Shown: piece after piece, positions 1 to 6,748 of the stretch
Position numbering within the stretch: position 1 is the first letter of the stretch
Layout: every line of letters starts with the position of its first letter
Assembly (NCBI GenBank): GCA_021774355.1
Contig: JAJFJE010000318.1
Coordinates: forward strand, 1-8,865
Direction of reading: 5' to 3'
DNA length: 8,865 nucleotides
DNA from: Alphaproteobacteria bacterium
GTDB lineage: Bacteria; Pseudomonadota; Alphaproteobacteria; Zavarziniales; Zavarziniaceae
The notes under the pieces: model-generated
Seen by the model: only the letters and a program-made list of their open reading frames with translations
The model's database searches: none
What the model was told of the DNA's origin: nothing
Translations under genes and position numbers: made by a program

Positions 1-1052
1 CCGGCGGCCGGCGGCGCCACCGGCAGACCGAACAGGATGCTGTCGGGACCCAGGGAAACGATCCCGAGAACGGCAAGGGCAATAGTCACCAGGGCGACCG
101 CGACGGTTCGCCGGGCGCCCCACCAGCGCTCGATCCAACCGCCGGCAAAGGCGCCTGCGGTGGACAGCACGATCAGCAGGATGCCGAACACACCCAGCGT
201 CCGGGTGTCCCAGCCGAAGGTCGTCGCGGCATAGATGCCGCCGAACACGAAAGTCGCGTTCAGCCCGTCGATATAGGCCATGTGGGCCAGCAGATAGCGC
301 ACGACATTGCGGTAGCGGCGGAGCTGCCGGGCGCTCTGTGCCAACTGGGCAAGGCCGCCCGTTACCGCGGCGCCGACCGACAGGCGGCGGCGCGGGAGGT
401 CCGGCACGAACAGAAACATCGGCGCCAGGAACAGCGCCAGCCACAGGGCGGTCAGCGGCCCGGTGAGCCGCTCGGCCTCGAAGGCGGCCTTGTCGAGGCC
501 GAAGGCCGGCGTGGCCGGCAGCACCAGGAAACCGAGTACCAGTCCCAGGGAGACCAGCCCGCCCAGATAGCCGATTGCCCAGCCCACGGCCGACAGCATG
601 CCGATGCGGTCCGGCGGAACCAGGGAGGGCAGCATGGCATTGTTGAACACGATGGCGAATTCCGCGCCGACCGTGGCGACGACCAGGGCGCAGAGGATCA
701 CGGCGAGGGTCGGCCCGTCGGCCCCCGGCACGGCCCACCACAGCACGGCCGAGCCCGCGAAGGTCATCGCCGCCAGTACCAGGATCCACGGCTTGCGCGG
801 CCCGGCGACATCGGCGATCGCCCCCAAGACCGGCGACAACAGGGCGATGATCAGCCCGGCGGCGGATTGGCTGTAGCCCCACAGGGCCTGCCCGCGCACC
901 GCGTCGCCGACCACCTGGGTGGCGAAATAGGGCGCGAAGACAAAGGTCGACACCAGGGTGAAAAAGGGCTGGAAGGCCCAGTCGAAACTGGTCCAGGACA
1001 GCAGGGCCAGGGTGGGCGCAGGGCGCCCCCCGGCGCGAGGCTCCGGGGCCAT
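1..1052 (-). CDS. UMF1-family major facilitator transporter (Atg22-like), 3' end cut by window edge
   Basis: This is an inner-membrane transporter of the major facilitator superfamily. Reading leftward from the ATG at 1052..1050 gives 350 codons without a stop, so the C-terminal part lies outside the window. The protein is rich in hydrophobic segments. It carries an N-terminal loop motif SPVLGAIADVAGPRKPW (residues 73-89), FNNAMLP (136-142), GWAIGYLGG (157-165) and an AYIDG segment (about 259-263). These are the landmarks I associate with the UMF1/Atg22 branch (DUF/PF11700-type) rather than with sugar or drug MFS pumps. The start lies one base after the dehydrogenase stop (TGA-C-ATG) with no clear Shine-Dalgarno, so translation probably depends on coupling to the upstream gene. 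Substrate is unknown. Fungal Atg22 exports amino acids from the vacuole, which would suit the dehydrogenase neighbour, but that is inference. Family call is firm, substrate is not. Confidence 0.88.
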   Translation of the reverse strand, partial: MAPEPRAGGRPAPTLALLSWTSFDWAFQPFFTLVSTFVFAPYFATQVVGDAVRGQALWGYSQSAAGLIIALLSPVLGAIADVAGPRKPWILVLAAMTFAGSAVLWWAVPGADGPTLAVILCALVVATVGAEFAIVFNNAMLPSLVPPDRIGMLSAVGWAIGYLGGLVSLGLVLGFLVLPATPAFGLDKAAFEAERLTGPLTALWLALFLAPMFLFVPDLPRRRLSVGAAVTGGLAQLAQSARQLRRYRNVVRYLLAHMAYIDGLNATFVFGGIYAATTFGWDTRTLGVFGILLIVLSTAGAFAGGWIERWWGARRTVAVALVTIALAVLGIVSLGPDSILFGLPVAPPAA

Positions 1053-1053
1053 G

Positions 1054-4000
1054 TCAGACCGAGAACTGGCCGCGTAGCTGGCGTCCGGCAAAGGTCAGCT
1101 TGGCGAGGCTGGTGCCGCCCCGGGTCATTTCTTCGGCCAGGACCCGGGCCCGCCCGACCCCCACCGCATTGCCGGCGAGCCAGGCCTCGACCCCCGGCTT
1201 GGCGGCGGCCGCGGCCAACAGGCGCTGCTGGGCATAGAGATCGTCGACCACGGCATTGATCGCCAGCCGTTCCCAATGGTCGGCCGGTTCCAGGGCAAGG
1301 CCGGCTTCGCGCAGGGCATCAAGCCCCAGGGGCTCGCCGATGGCGTAATAGATCGCGCCCATGGCCACCGGCACGATGCCGGCTGCGGCGGCGCTCGCCA
1401 CCACGTCCAGCCCGCCGGCCAGGGGACCCAGGGCGGCGATGCCGCCGGCCAGGGCGTCCGGCACGCCGGTAGCGGTCAAGGTGTCCAGCGCCTCGCCATA
1501 GGCTGCCGCCGCCCGCTCGGGCAGCAGCCCGGGCAAGGCCTGGCGCAAGTCGACGATGCCCGGGCGGTAGCGGTCTATGGTCGCGGCTATGTCGATCGGC
1601 TGGACCTCATTGTGCAGCAGCCACATGGTCGCCTGGCGGGCCGTGTCGGCCACGGCCAGCAGCATCTGGCTCTGCGCGGCCGCGGGAATCTGCCCGTCCA
1701 GGGCGTCGACCTGGGCGCACAGGTCGCGCAGGTCGAAAATGGCCCGCGCCGCCGCATAGACCCGGGCGATCGTGCTGCCGTCGAAGCCGGTGGCTTCCGC
1801 CATGCGGCTGACGAAGGTCGGACCCACCCAGTTGACCACCGCATTGGCCAGCTGGGTGGCGATGATCTCCCGGCGCAGGGGGTGGCGGGTGATGGCGTCG
1901 GCAAAGCGCTCCTCCAGCACCGGCGGAAAGTAACGCTTGAGGTCGGCGGCCGCGAGATAGGGATCCTCCGGCGCGTCGCCCGCCAGCAGCTCGTCCTTCA
2001 GGTCGATCTTGGCATAGGCCAGCAGCACCGCCAGTTCGGGCCGGGTCAGGCAGCCATTGCGCTTGGCCCGCGCGGCTATCTCGCCGTCGCTGGGCAGGAA
2101 TTCCACGTCCCGGTTCAGCTTGCCGTCGCGCTCCAGGCCGCGCATCAGGCGCTGCTGCTGGTCGAGGGCCGTCACCCCCCGTGCTTCAATCATCGACAGC
2201 GACTGGGTCTGCAGATAATTGTCCCGCAGCACCAGGGCGGCGACCGTGTCGGTCATCTCGCGCAGCAGATGATCGCGCTGCTTCCGGGTCATGTCGCCAT
2301 CGGCGACCAGGCCGTTCAGCAGGATCTTGATGTTGACTTCGTGGTCCGAGCAGTCGACCCCGGCCGAATTGTCGATGGCGTCTGTGTTGATGCGACCACC
2401 GGCCAGGGCGTATTCGATGCGGCCACGCTGGGTCACCCCCAGATTGGCACCCTCGCCGATCACCTTGGCGCGCACCGCCCGGGCGTCGATGCGGACCCCG
2501 TCATTGGCCCGGTCGCCGGCCTCTGCCTGGCTCTCGGTGCTGGCCTTGATATAGGTCCCGATGCCGCCGAACCAGAGCAGGTCGACCGCCGCCGCCAGGA
2601 TCGCCCGGATCAGTTCCGGCGGTGTAATGTGATCCGTCTCCAGGCCCAGTGCGGCCTGGGCCTCGGGGCTCAGCGGGATGGTCTTTTGGCTGCGCGGAAA
2701 AATCCCGCCGCCAGGCGACAGCAGGGCGATGTTGTAGTCGGCCCAGGACGACCGGCCGAGGGCGAACAGCCGCCGGCGCTCGGCAAAGCTAGTCGCCGGA
2801 TCGGGATCGGGATCGATGACGATATGGCGGTGGTCGAAGGCTGCGATCAGGCGGATCTCGGTCGACAGCAGCATGCCGTTGCCGAACACGTCGCCCGACA
2901 TGTCGCCGACCCCGGCGACCGTGAAGGGGGTGGTCTGGGTATCCCGGCCCAGCTCCCGGAAATGGCGCTTCACGGCCTCCCAGGCGCCGCGGGCCGTGAT
3001 CCCCATGGCCTTGTGGTCATAGCCCGCCGAGCCGCCGCTGGCAAAGGCGTCGTCCAGCCAGAAGCCCCGTTCCTGGGCGACGCCGTTGGCGATATCCGAG
3101 AAGGTCGCGGTGCCCTTGTCCGCGGCGACCACCAGATAGGGGTCGTCGCCATCGTAACGGATAATATCCCGCGGCGGCACGGTGGCGCCGCCGACGATAT
3201 TGTCGGTCAGGTCGAGCAGGCTGCCGACGAAGATCTTGTAGCATTCGATGGCGTCGGCCAGGATCGCCTCCCGGCCACCCTCGGCCGGGGCCCGCTTGGG
3301 ATAGAAGCCGCCCTTCGAGCCGGTTGGCACGATCACGGCGTTCTTGACCATCTGGGCCTTCACCAGGCCAAGCACTTCGGTGCGGAAGTCCTCCTTGCGG
3401 TCGGACCAGCGCAGGCCGCCCCGGGCGACCCGCCCGCCACGCAGGTGGATGCCTTCGACCCGTGGCGAATAGACCCAGATCTCGACCAGGGGTTTGGGCA
3501 GGGGCAGGCCGTCGATGGACCGGCTATCCAGCTTGATCGCCAGGGCCGGCCGGGCATTCCCGTTGGCGTCCCGCTGGTAGAGATTGGTCCTCAGGCTGGC
3601 CTCGACCACGTTCAGGAAGCGGCGCAGGATGCGGTCGTCATCCAGGGCGACGACCGCGTCCAGGGCCTCCAGTATCACTTTGCGCAGGTCCTCGACCGCC
3701 GCCTCGCGGCCGCCGGCGAGGGCCGGATCGTGCCGCAGATGGAACAGGCGGACCAGATCGCCGGCCACCGTCGGATAACGGGCCAGGGTTTCTTCCATAT
3801 AGTCCTGGCTGAACGGGATACCGATCTGGCGCAGATATTTGGCAATCGCCCGCAGCACCGTGACGTCGCGGGCGCTGAGGTCGGCCAGCAGCACCAGGCG
3901 GTTCAGGCGGTCGTCTTCAAGGCGACCGGCCCAGGCTTCGGAAAAGGCTTCCTCGACCAGCGGGCCGTCCTTGTCGAGGTCGAGCGCCCGGCCCTGGGGT

Positions 4001-5826
4001 TCGATCAAGCGGAAATCATGAATCCACACCACCACGCCGTCGGGCAGGCTCAGGCTGCTCGGCACCTCCTCCATCAGCTTCAGGCCCAGATGCTCGAGCA
4101 GGGGGGCGACGTCGGACAGCGGTGCCGACTGGCTCAGGCGGTACAGCTTGAAGCGCAGGATCGCGGGGTCGTCCTCCAGCCGGCGATAGGCGCATTGGGC
4201 GATCGCACCCAGCCCGCCCTGAGTCACCAAAGGTTCCATGCGGTCGACGTCGTGGACCGCGGTTTCAGGGGCGTTCGTTTCCCGGTAGCCGGCCCCGAAG
4301 GCGGCTTCCCAGCGCTTGGCCCGTTTCAGGCCGATGTCCTCGCCATGGGCCTCGACCAGGGCCTCGCGCAGGCGGTCGCCCCAGCCGCGGGCGGCCCGGA
4401 CGATCTGGGCCTCGGCGGCGGCGGTGTCGAATTGCGCCAGATGCTCGGCATCGGTCCGCACGATCAGGTGGACACGGGCCAGTTCGGCCTGGCTGATCAG
4501 GCTCGACCGGGCCATCACCTTGCCGCCTGCGGCTTTCTCGAGGATGTCTTCCACCTGGCGGCGCAGGGCGGTATCGAAGCGGTCGCGCGGCAGGAACACC
4601 AGGGCGGAAATCCATCGGCCGAAGGCCTCGGCGCGGGCGAACAGGCGCGGCCGCGGCCGCTCTTCCAGGCGCAGGATACCGGTGGCGATCTCGGCCAGTT
4701 CGTCCTCGCCGATCTCGAATAATTCGTCCCGGGGATAGCTTTCCAGGACGTTGCTGAGGGCCTTGCCGTCGTGGCTGGTGGCGGCGAAGCCGGCCCGGGC
4801 GATCACCCGGCGGACCTTTTCGCGGACCAGCGGAATGTCGCGTGGGCGCAGTTGATAGGCGGTCGAGGTCAGCAGCCCATAGAAGCGGTACTCGCCGATC
4901 ATGGCGCCGCCATGGTCGAACGCCTTGACCCCGATGAAATCCATGATCGCCCGGCGGTGGACCGTCGCTTCCATGTTGGACTTGGTGATCACGATGGTGC
5001 CGGGCTGGTCGGTCAGGTGATGCACCGCCTGTTCGCCCGGCCCCGAGGCCATGGCGTGAACGGCGGCGTCGCGCAACAGGCCGAGGCCGCCCGCCTCGAC
5101 CATGGCGCCCGCCTGATAGCGATACTCGCGGGTGCCCAGCAGGACGAAATTATCGGCGGCCAGCCAGTGCAGGAAGGCGATCTGCTCGTCGCGGTCGGCG
5201 GCCGGGATCGGCGCCCCGGCCAGCCCGGCAATGGCCTGGTCGATCTGGGCCAGCATGGTCCGCCAGTCGGTGACCGCGGCACGGACATTGGCCAGGATCC
5301 GGGCCAGCGTGGCTTCGAGGGCGGCGCGCGAGGCCGGATCGGCATCCTGGTCGATCTCGATATGGATCAGGGACTCATTCTGTCCTTCGCCGCTGCCCGA
5401 CGGCGCCAGCCCCAGGGCGTGGCCGTTCTGGTCGCGCAGCACCGGCAGGATCGGGTGGGCGAGAAGGTGGACCGAGCGGCCCTGGCGGGCCAACTCCATC
5501 GCAATCGAATCGACCAGGAACGGCATGTCGTCGGTGACCGTCTCGACCACCGTGTGGTGGCTCTGCCAGCCATGGCTCTCCAGGGACGGGTTGAACACCC
5601 GGACCTTGGTGGTGCCGGCCGGCCGCTCGGCGGCAAAGCGCCAGTGGCCCAGGGCCGCCCCGAACAGGGCCTCGGGGCTGCGGGCCAACAGGTCCTCGGT
5701 GGCGAGCTTGCCATAATAGGCCTCGATCGCCGCCCCGGCGACGGTGGCGTCGACCCCCAGCCGGGCCCGGATATGGGCGGCCAAGGCTTCGAAATGGTCC
5801 TGACGCTTGCGGTTGCTGTCCGGCAT
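1054..5826 (-). CDS. gdhZ: Large NAD-dependent glutamate dehydrogenase (GDH-180 type, EC 1.4.1.2)
   Basis: This cytoplasmic enzyme oxidatively deaminates glutamate to 2-oxoglutarate and ammonium with NAD+, feeding glutamate carbon into the TCA cycle. At 1,590 residues it is full length for the large bacterial class (about 1,600). The N-terminal half holds the ACT-like regulatory region, with DDMPFLVDS at 99-107 and HPIL at 124-127. The catalytic core follows: GGLRWSDRKEDFR near 800-812, then K823, K828 (MVKN) and K838 (PTGSKGGF). K828 and K838 correspond by motif to the substrate/catalytic lysines of smaller GDHs. The nucleotide-binding part shows GVGDMSGDVFGNG near 972-985, VIGEGANLG near 1120-1128 and DNSAGVDCSDHEVN near 1150-1163. 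A helical C-terminal domain completes it. ATG at 5826 is preceded by GGAG seven bases upstream. The transporter gene starts one base after its stop. The symbol follows alphaproteobacterial use; gdhB is the Pseudomonas name. No frameshift or missing motif is visible. Confidence 0.97.
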   Translation of the reverse strand: MPDSNRKRQDHFEALAAHIRARLGVDATVAGAAIEAYYGKLATEDLLARSPEALFGAALGHWRFAAERPAGTTKVRVFNPSLESHGWQSHHTVVETVTDDMPFLVDSIAMELARQGRSVHLLAHPILPVLRDQNGHALGLAPSGSGEGQNESLIHIEIDQDADPASRAALEATLARILANVRAAVTDWRTMLAQIDQAIAGLAGAPIPAADRDEQIAFLHWLAADNFVLLGTREYRYQAGAMVEAGGLGLLRDAAVHAMASGPGEQAVHHLTDQPGTIVITKSNMEATVHRRAIMDFIGVKAFDHGGAMIGEYRFYGLLTSTAYQLRPRDIPLVREKVRRVIARAGFAATSHDGKALSNVLESYPRDELFEIGEDELAEIATGILRLEERPRPRLFARAEAFGRWISALVFLPRDRFDTALRRQVEDILEKAAGGKVMARSSLISQAELARVHLIVRTDAEHLAQFDTAAAEAQIVRAARGWGDRLREALVEAHGEDIGLKRAKRWEAAFGAGYRETNAPETAVHDVDRMEPLVTQGGLGAIAQCAYRRLEDDPAILRFKLYRLSQSAPLSDVAPLLEHLGLKLMEEVPSSLSLPDGVVVWIHDFRLIEPQGRALDLDKDGPLVEEAFSEAWAGRLEDDRLNRLVLLADLSARDVTVLRAIAKYLRQIGIPFSQDYMEETLARYPTVAGDLVRLFHLRHDPALAGGREAAVEDLRKVILEALDAVVALDDDRILRRFLNVVEASLRTNLYQRDANGNARPALAIKLDSRSIDGLPLPKPLVEIWVYSPRVEGIHLRGGRVARGGLRWSDRKEDFRTEVLGLVKAQMVKNAVIVPTGSKGGFYPKRAPAEGGREAILADAIECYKIFVGSLLDLTDNIVGGATVPPRDIIRYDGDDPYLVVAADKGTATFSDIANGVAQERGFWLDDAFASGGSAGYDHKAMGITARGAWEAVKRHFRELGRDTQTTPFTVAGVGDMSGDVFGNGMLLSTEIRLIAAFDHRHIVIDPDPDPATSFAERRRLFALGRSSWADYNIALLSPGGGIFPRSQKTIPLSPEAQAALGLETDHITPPELIRAILAAAVDLLWFGGIGTYIKASTESQAEAGDRANDGVRIDARAVRAKVIGEGANLGVTQRGRIEYALAGGRINTDAIDNSAGVDCSDHEVNIKILLNGLVADGDMTRKQRDHLLREMTDTVAALVLRDNYLQTQSLSMIEARGVTALDQQQRLMRGLERDGKLNRDVEFLPSDGEIAARAKRNGCLTRPELAVLLAYAKIDLKDELLAGDAPEDPYLAAADLKRYFPPVLEERFADAITRHPLRREIIATQLANAVVNWVGPTFVSRMAEATGFDGSTIARVYAAARAIFDLRDLCAQVDALDGQIPAAAQSQMLLAVADTARQATMWLLHNEVQPIDIAATIDRYRPGIVDLRQALPGLLPERAAAAYGEALDTLTATGVPDALAGGIAALGPLAGGLDVVASAAAAGIVPVAMGAIYYAIGEPLGLDALREAGLALEPADHWERLAINAVVDDLYAQQRLLAAAAAKPGVEAWLAGNAVGVGRARVLAEEMTRGGTSLAKLTFAGRQLRGQFSV

Positions 5827-6020
5827 GGTCTGGCTCCGCTGTGGGCCGCCAGCCTAGTGCAGCAAAGATGACGATTGCTACCCCGTTCGCGCGCGGTTGT
5901 GGACCCCTTGCCGTCACTTTGCTATGCCCGGTCGATCGGCTTGGTAGGCAGTGCCGCTTTCCCGCGCCGGTGGTGCGAAACAAAGTCCCAAAGTGCAACT
6001 AAAAGCGGGATTAAGTATTG

Positions 6021-6050
6021 GTGACAGTGGCCACGGTTGCGTGGTAGATG
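6021..6050 (+). promoter_or_regulatory. Candidate promoter of the XRE regulator gene
   Basis: GTGACA at 6021-6026 matches five of six bases of a TTGACA -35 box. TAGATG at 6045-6050, 18 bases downstream, is a weak -10 (three of six). A start around 6057-6060 would leave a leader of about 40 bases before the ATG at 6099 and would place the perfect palindrome at 6048-6062 across the -10 and start site. The -10 match is poor, so this is only a candidate. Confidence 0.25.
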
Positions 6051-6062
6051 ACAAAGTGTCAT
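6048..6062. promoter_or_regulatory. Perfect palindrome, candidate operator in the divergent region
   Basis: ATGACA-AAG-TGTCAT is a perfect inverted repeat with 6-bp arms and a 3-bp centre, lying 37 bases upstream of the regulator start. It is AT-richer than its surroundings. Its core CAAAGTG (6052-6058) recurs at 5989-5995 and, on the minus strand, at 5921-5915; a near copy CAAAGTC is at 5981-5987. Odd-spaced dyads of about this size are typical targets of dimeric XRE/Cro-type regulators, so autoregulation is the simplest reading. Binding itself is inferred. Confidence 0.4.
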
Positions 6063-6088
6063 GCCTTACCCGCATGGCGCGTTCGTAC

Positions 6089-6094
6089 AGGAGG
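6089..6094 (+). promoter_or_regulatory. Strong Shine-Dalgarno that fixes the start of the XRE gene
   Basis: AGGAGG stands four bases before the ATG at 6099. It is the best ribosome binding site in the window and argues for starting the regulator at 6099. The in-frame ATG at 6048 lies inside the palindrome and has no such site. Confidence 0.75.
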
Positions 6095-6098
6095 ATAC

Positions 6099-6488
6099 AT
6101 GCCCGCCAAGTCACATCCGGTCGACGTTCACGTCGGCGCTCGCGTCAAACTGCGGCGTCAGCTGCTCGGCATGAGCCAGACGGAACTCGGCAATTCTCTC
6201 GACCTGACCTTCCAGCAGGTCCAGAAATACGAGAAGGGGACCAACCGGATTTCTGCCTCGAAACTTCACCGCATGGCAGAAGTCCTTGATGTTCCGATAT
6301 CATTTTTCTTCGATGGAATTCCGACACGGTCGTCGGGCGACCCCGAATCGACCAACGAGGCCGATCTCATGGCGCGTTCGGAAACGATCGCCCTGGTGCG
6401 TGCCTATTACTCGATCGACGATGATGCGGTGCGCCGGAAGGTGATCGAACTGCTGCGCACCCTGGGACGCGCGGAAGAGGCCGACTGA
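6099..6488 (+). CDS. PraR-like XRE-family helix-turn-helix transcriptional regulator
   Basis: This is a 129-residue cytoplasmic DNA-binding protein. A Cro/C1-type HTH spans about residues 12-71: HVGARVKLRRQLLGMSQTEL (11-30) holds the first helices, and LTFQQVQKYEKGTNRIS (36-52) holds the recognition helix and following turn. VLDVPISFFFDG (62-73) closes the domain. A linker follows, then a conserved tail with LVRAYYSIDDDAVRRKVIELLRTL (split at 99-110 and 111-122). This combination matches the small alphaproteobacterial XRE group that includes rhizobial PraR/PhrR-type regulators, which act as dimers and control surface, stress or quorum-sensing genes; the role here is unknown. Start chosen at 6099 because AGGAGG precedes it. 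A 17-residue extension to 6048 does not resemble the family, where the protein opens with a short stretch before HPVDVHVG. Divergent from the glutamate dehydrogenase gene, with a palindrome in between that it may bind. Confidence 0.9.
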   Translation: MPAKSHPVDVHVGARVKLRRQLLGMSQTELGNSLDLTFQQVQKYEKGTNRISASKLHRMAEVLDVPISFFFDGIPTRSSGDPESTNEADLMARSETIALVRAYYSIDDDAVRRKVIELLRTLGRAEEAD

Positions 6489-6491
6489 CCG

Positions 6492-6507
6492 TCCGGCTGA
6501 TGCCGGA
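6492..6507 (+). terminator. Candidate terminator hairpin after the XRE gene
   Basis: TCCGGC-TGAT-GCCGGA forms a perfect 6-bp stem with a 4-base loop, starting three bases after the regulator stop codon. It is followed by GGGCATTGGTTGT, only loosely T-rich, so it is not a textbook intrinsic terminator. Position and symmetry support a 3'-end role. Confidence 0.4.
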
Positions 6508-6516
6508 GGGCATTGG

Positions 6517-6545
6517 TTGTATGCGCGTCCTGGCGGCCCTATGAT
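6517..6545 (+). promoter_or_regulatory. Candidate promoter in the gap before the aminotransferase
   Basis: TTGTAT (6517-6522) and TATGAT (6540-6545) are separated by exactly 17 bases. The -10 matches five of six consensus bases, the -35 three of six. GGCCC and GGGCC flank the -10 as a 5-bp inverted repeat. Transcription would start near 6552 and could serve the aminotransferase at 6749 or a short RNA ending at the hairpin near 6663. Confidence 0.3.
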
Positions 6546-6636
6546 GGGGCCATGGTCCGCCCGGCGCATTATATCTGCCACACGACACGCAAGCGCGTGT
6601 TGCTGATCCAGTGCGCCCGGGTCGGTTACAGGCCTT

Positions 6637-6663
6637 AGGGGCGGCCGGCAACGGGCCGCCCCT
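6637..6663. terminator. Strong GC-rich hairpin, terminator-like without T-tract
   Basis: AGGGGCGGCC (6637-6646) pairs perfectly with GGCCGCCCCT (6654-6663) around a 7-base loop GGCAACG, giving a 10-bp stem in noncoding DNA. No run of T follows on either strand, so it may be a transcript-end stabiliser, a Rho-assisted end, a protein site or part of a structured leader rather than a classical intrinsic terminator. Confidence 0.4.
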
Positions 6664-6689
6664 GCGCCCGCACAGCCTGTCCAGCCATT

Positions 6690-6724
6690 CATCACCGTAA
6701 TTCGCACTATTCACGCCGGTGATG
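6690..6724. promoter_or_regulatory. 8-bp-arm inverted repeat upstream of the aminotransferase
   Basis: CATCACCG (6690-6697) and CGGTGATG (6717-6724) are perfect inverted copies separated by 19 bases that are unusually AT-rich for this DNA (6698-6716). The right arm ends 24 bases before the preferred aminotransferase start. It could be an operator with two spaced half-sites or an RNA hairpin in the leader. No adjacent regulator is known to bind it. Confidence 0.35.
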
Positions 6725-6736
6725 TCGAACAGTTGC

Positions 6737-6740
6737 GAGG
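6737..6740 (+). promoter_or_regulatory. Shine-Dalgarno favouring the 6749 start
   Basis: GAGG sits eight bases before the ATG at 6749. The other in-frame starts are worse: GTG 6719 and ATG 6722 have no purine-rich site and lie in the inverted repeat, and ATG 6743 is only two bases away from GAGG. Confidence 0.5.
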
Positions 6741-6748
6741 CCATGACC

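Noticed and set aside
282..1259. 325-codon plus-strand open frame opposite the transporter
   Set aside because: Mirror of transporter codons up to 1052; the minus strand encodes a coherent UMF1 membrane protein over the same bases.
1276..4722. 1,148-codon open frame on the plus strand opposite glutamate dehydrogenase
   Set aside because: Its codons lie exactly in register with the dehydrogenase codons, so a stop could arise only where the real gene uses TTA, CTA or TCA, which are rare in this GC-rich gene. The translation is low-complexity, rich in G, Q, H, R and A, with no recognisable domain.
4771..5871. 366-codon plus-strand open frame opposite the N-terminal part of glutamate dehydrogenase
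   Set aside because: Same in-register mirror effect; product is compositionally biased and the opposite strand has clear conserved motifs.
6027..6044. GTGGCCAC palindrome and overlapping CCACG-GTTG-CGTGG hairpin
   Set aside because: Short, GC-rich and mutually exclusive; expected often in this composition, so not reported as separate sites.
5914..6114. 66-codon minus-strand frame across the divergent region
   Set aside because: No ribosome binding site seen, overlaps the regulator start and the palindrome, and the product has no recognisable feature.
6552..6626. Possible tRNA in the gap after the regulator
   Set aside because: The stems do not form a cloverleaf and there is no TTC-type T-loop or anticodon arm of the right spacing.
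6552..6638. 28-residue plus-strand frame starting ATGGTCCGC
   Set aside because: No Shine-Dalgarno, no similarity I recognise, and it coincides with bases better explained by hairpins; it would need a leaderless transcript.
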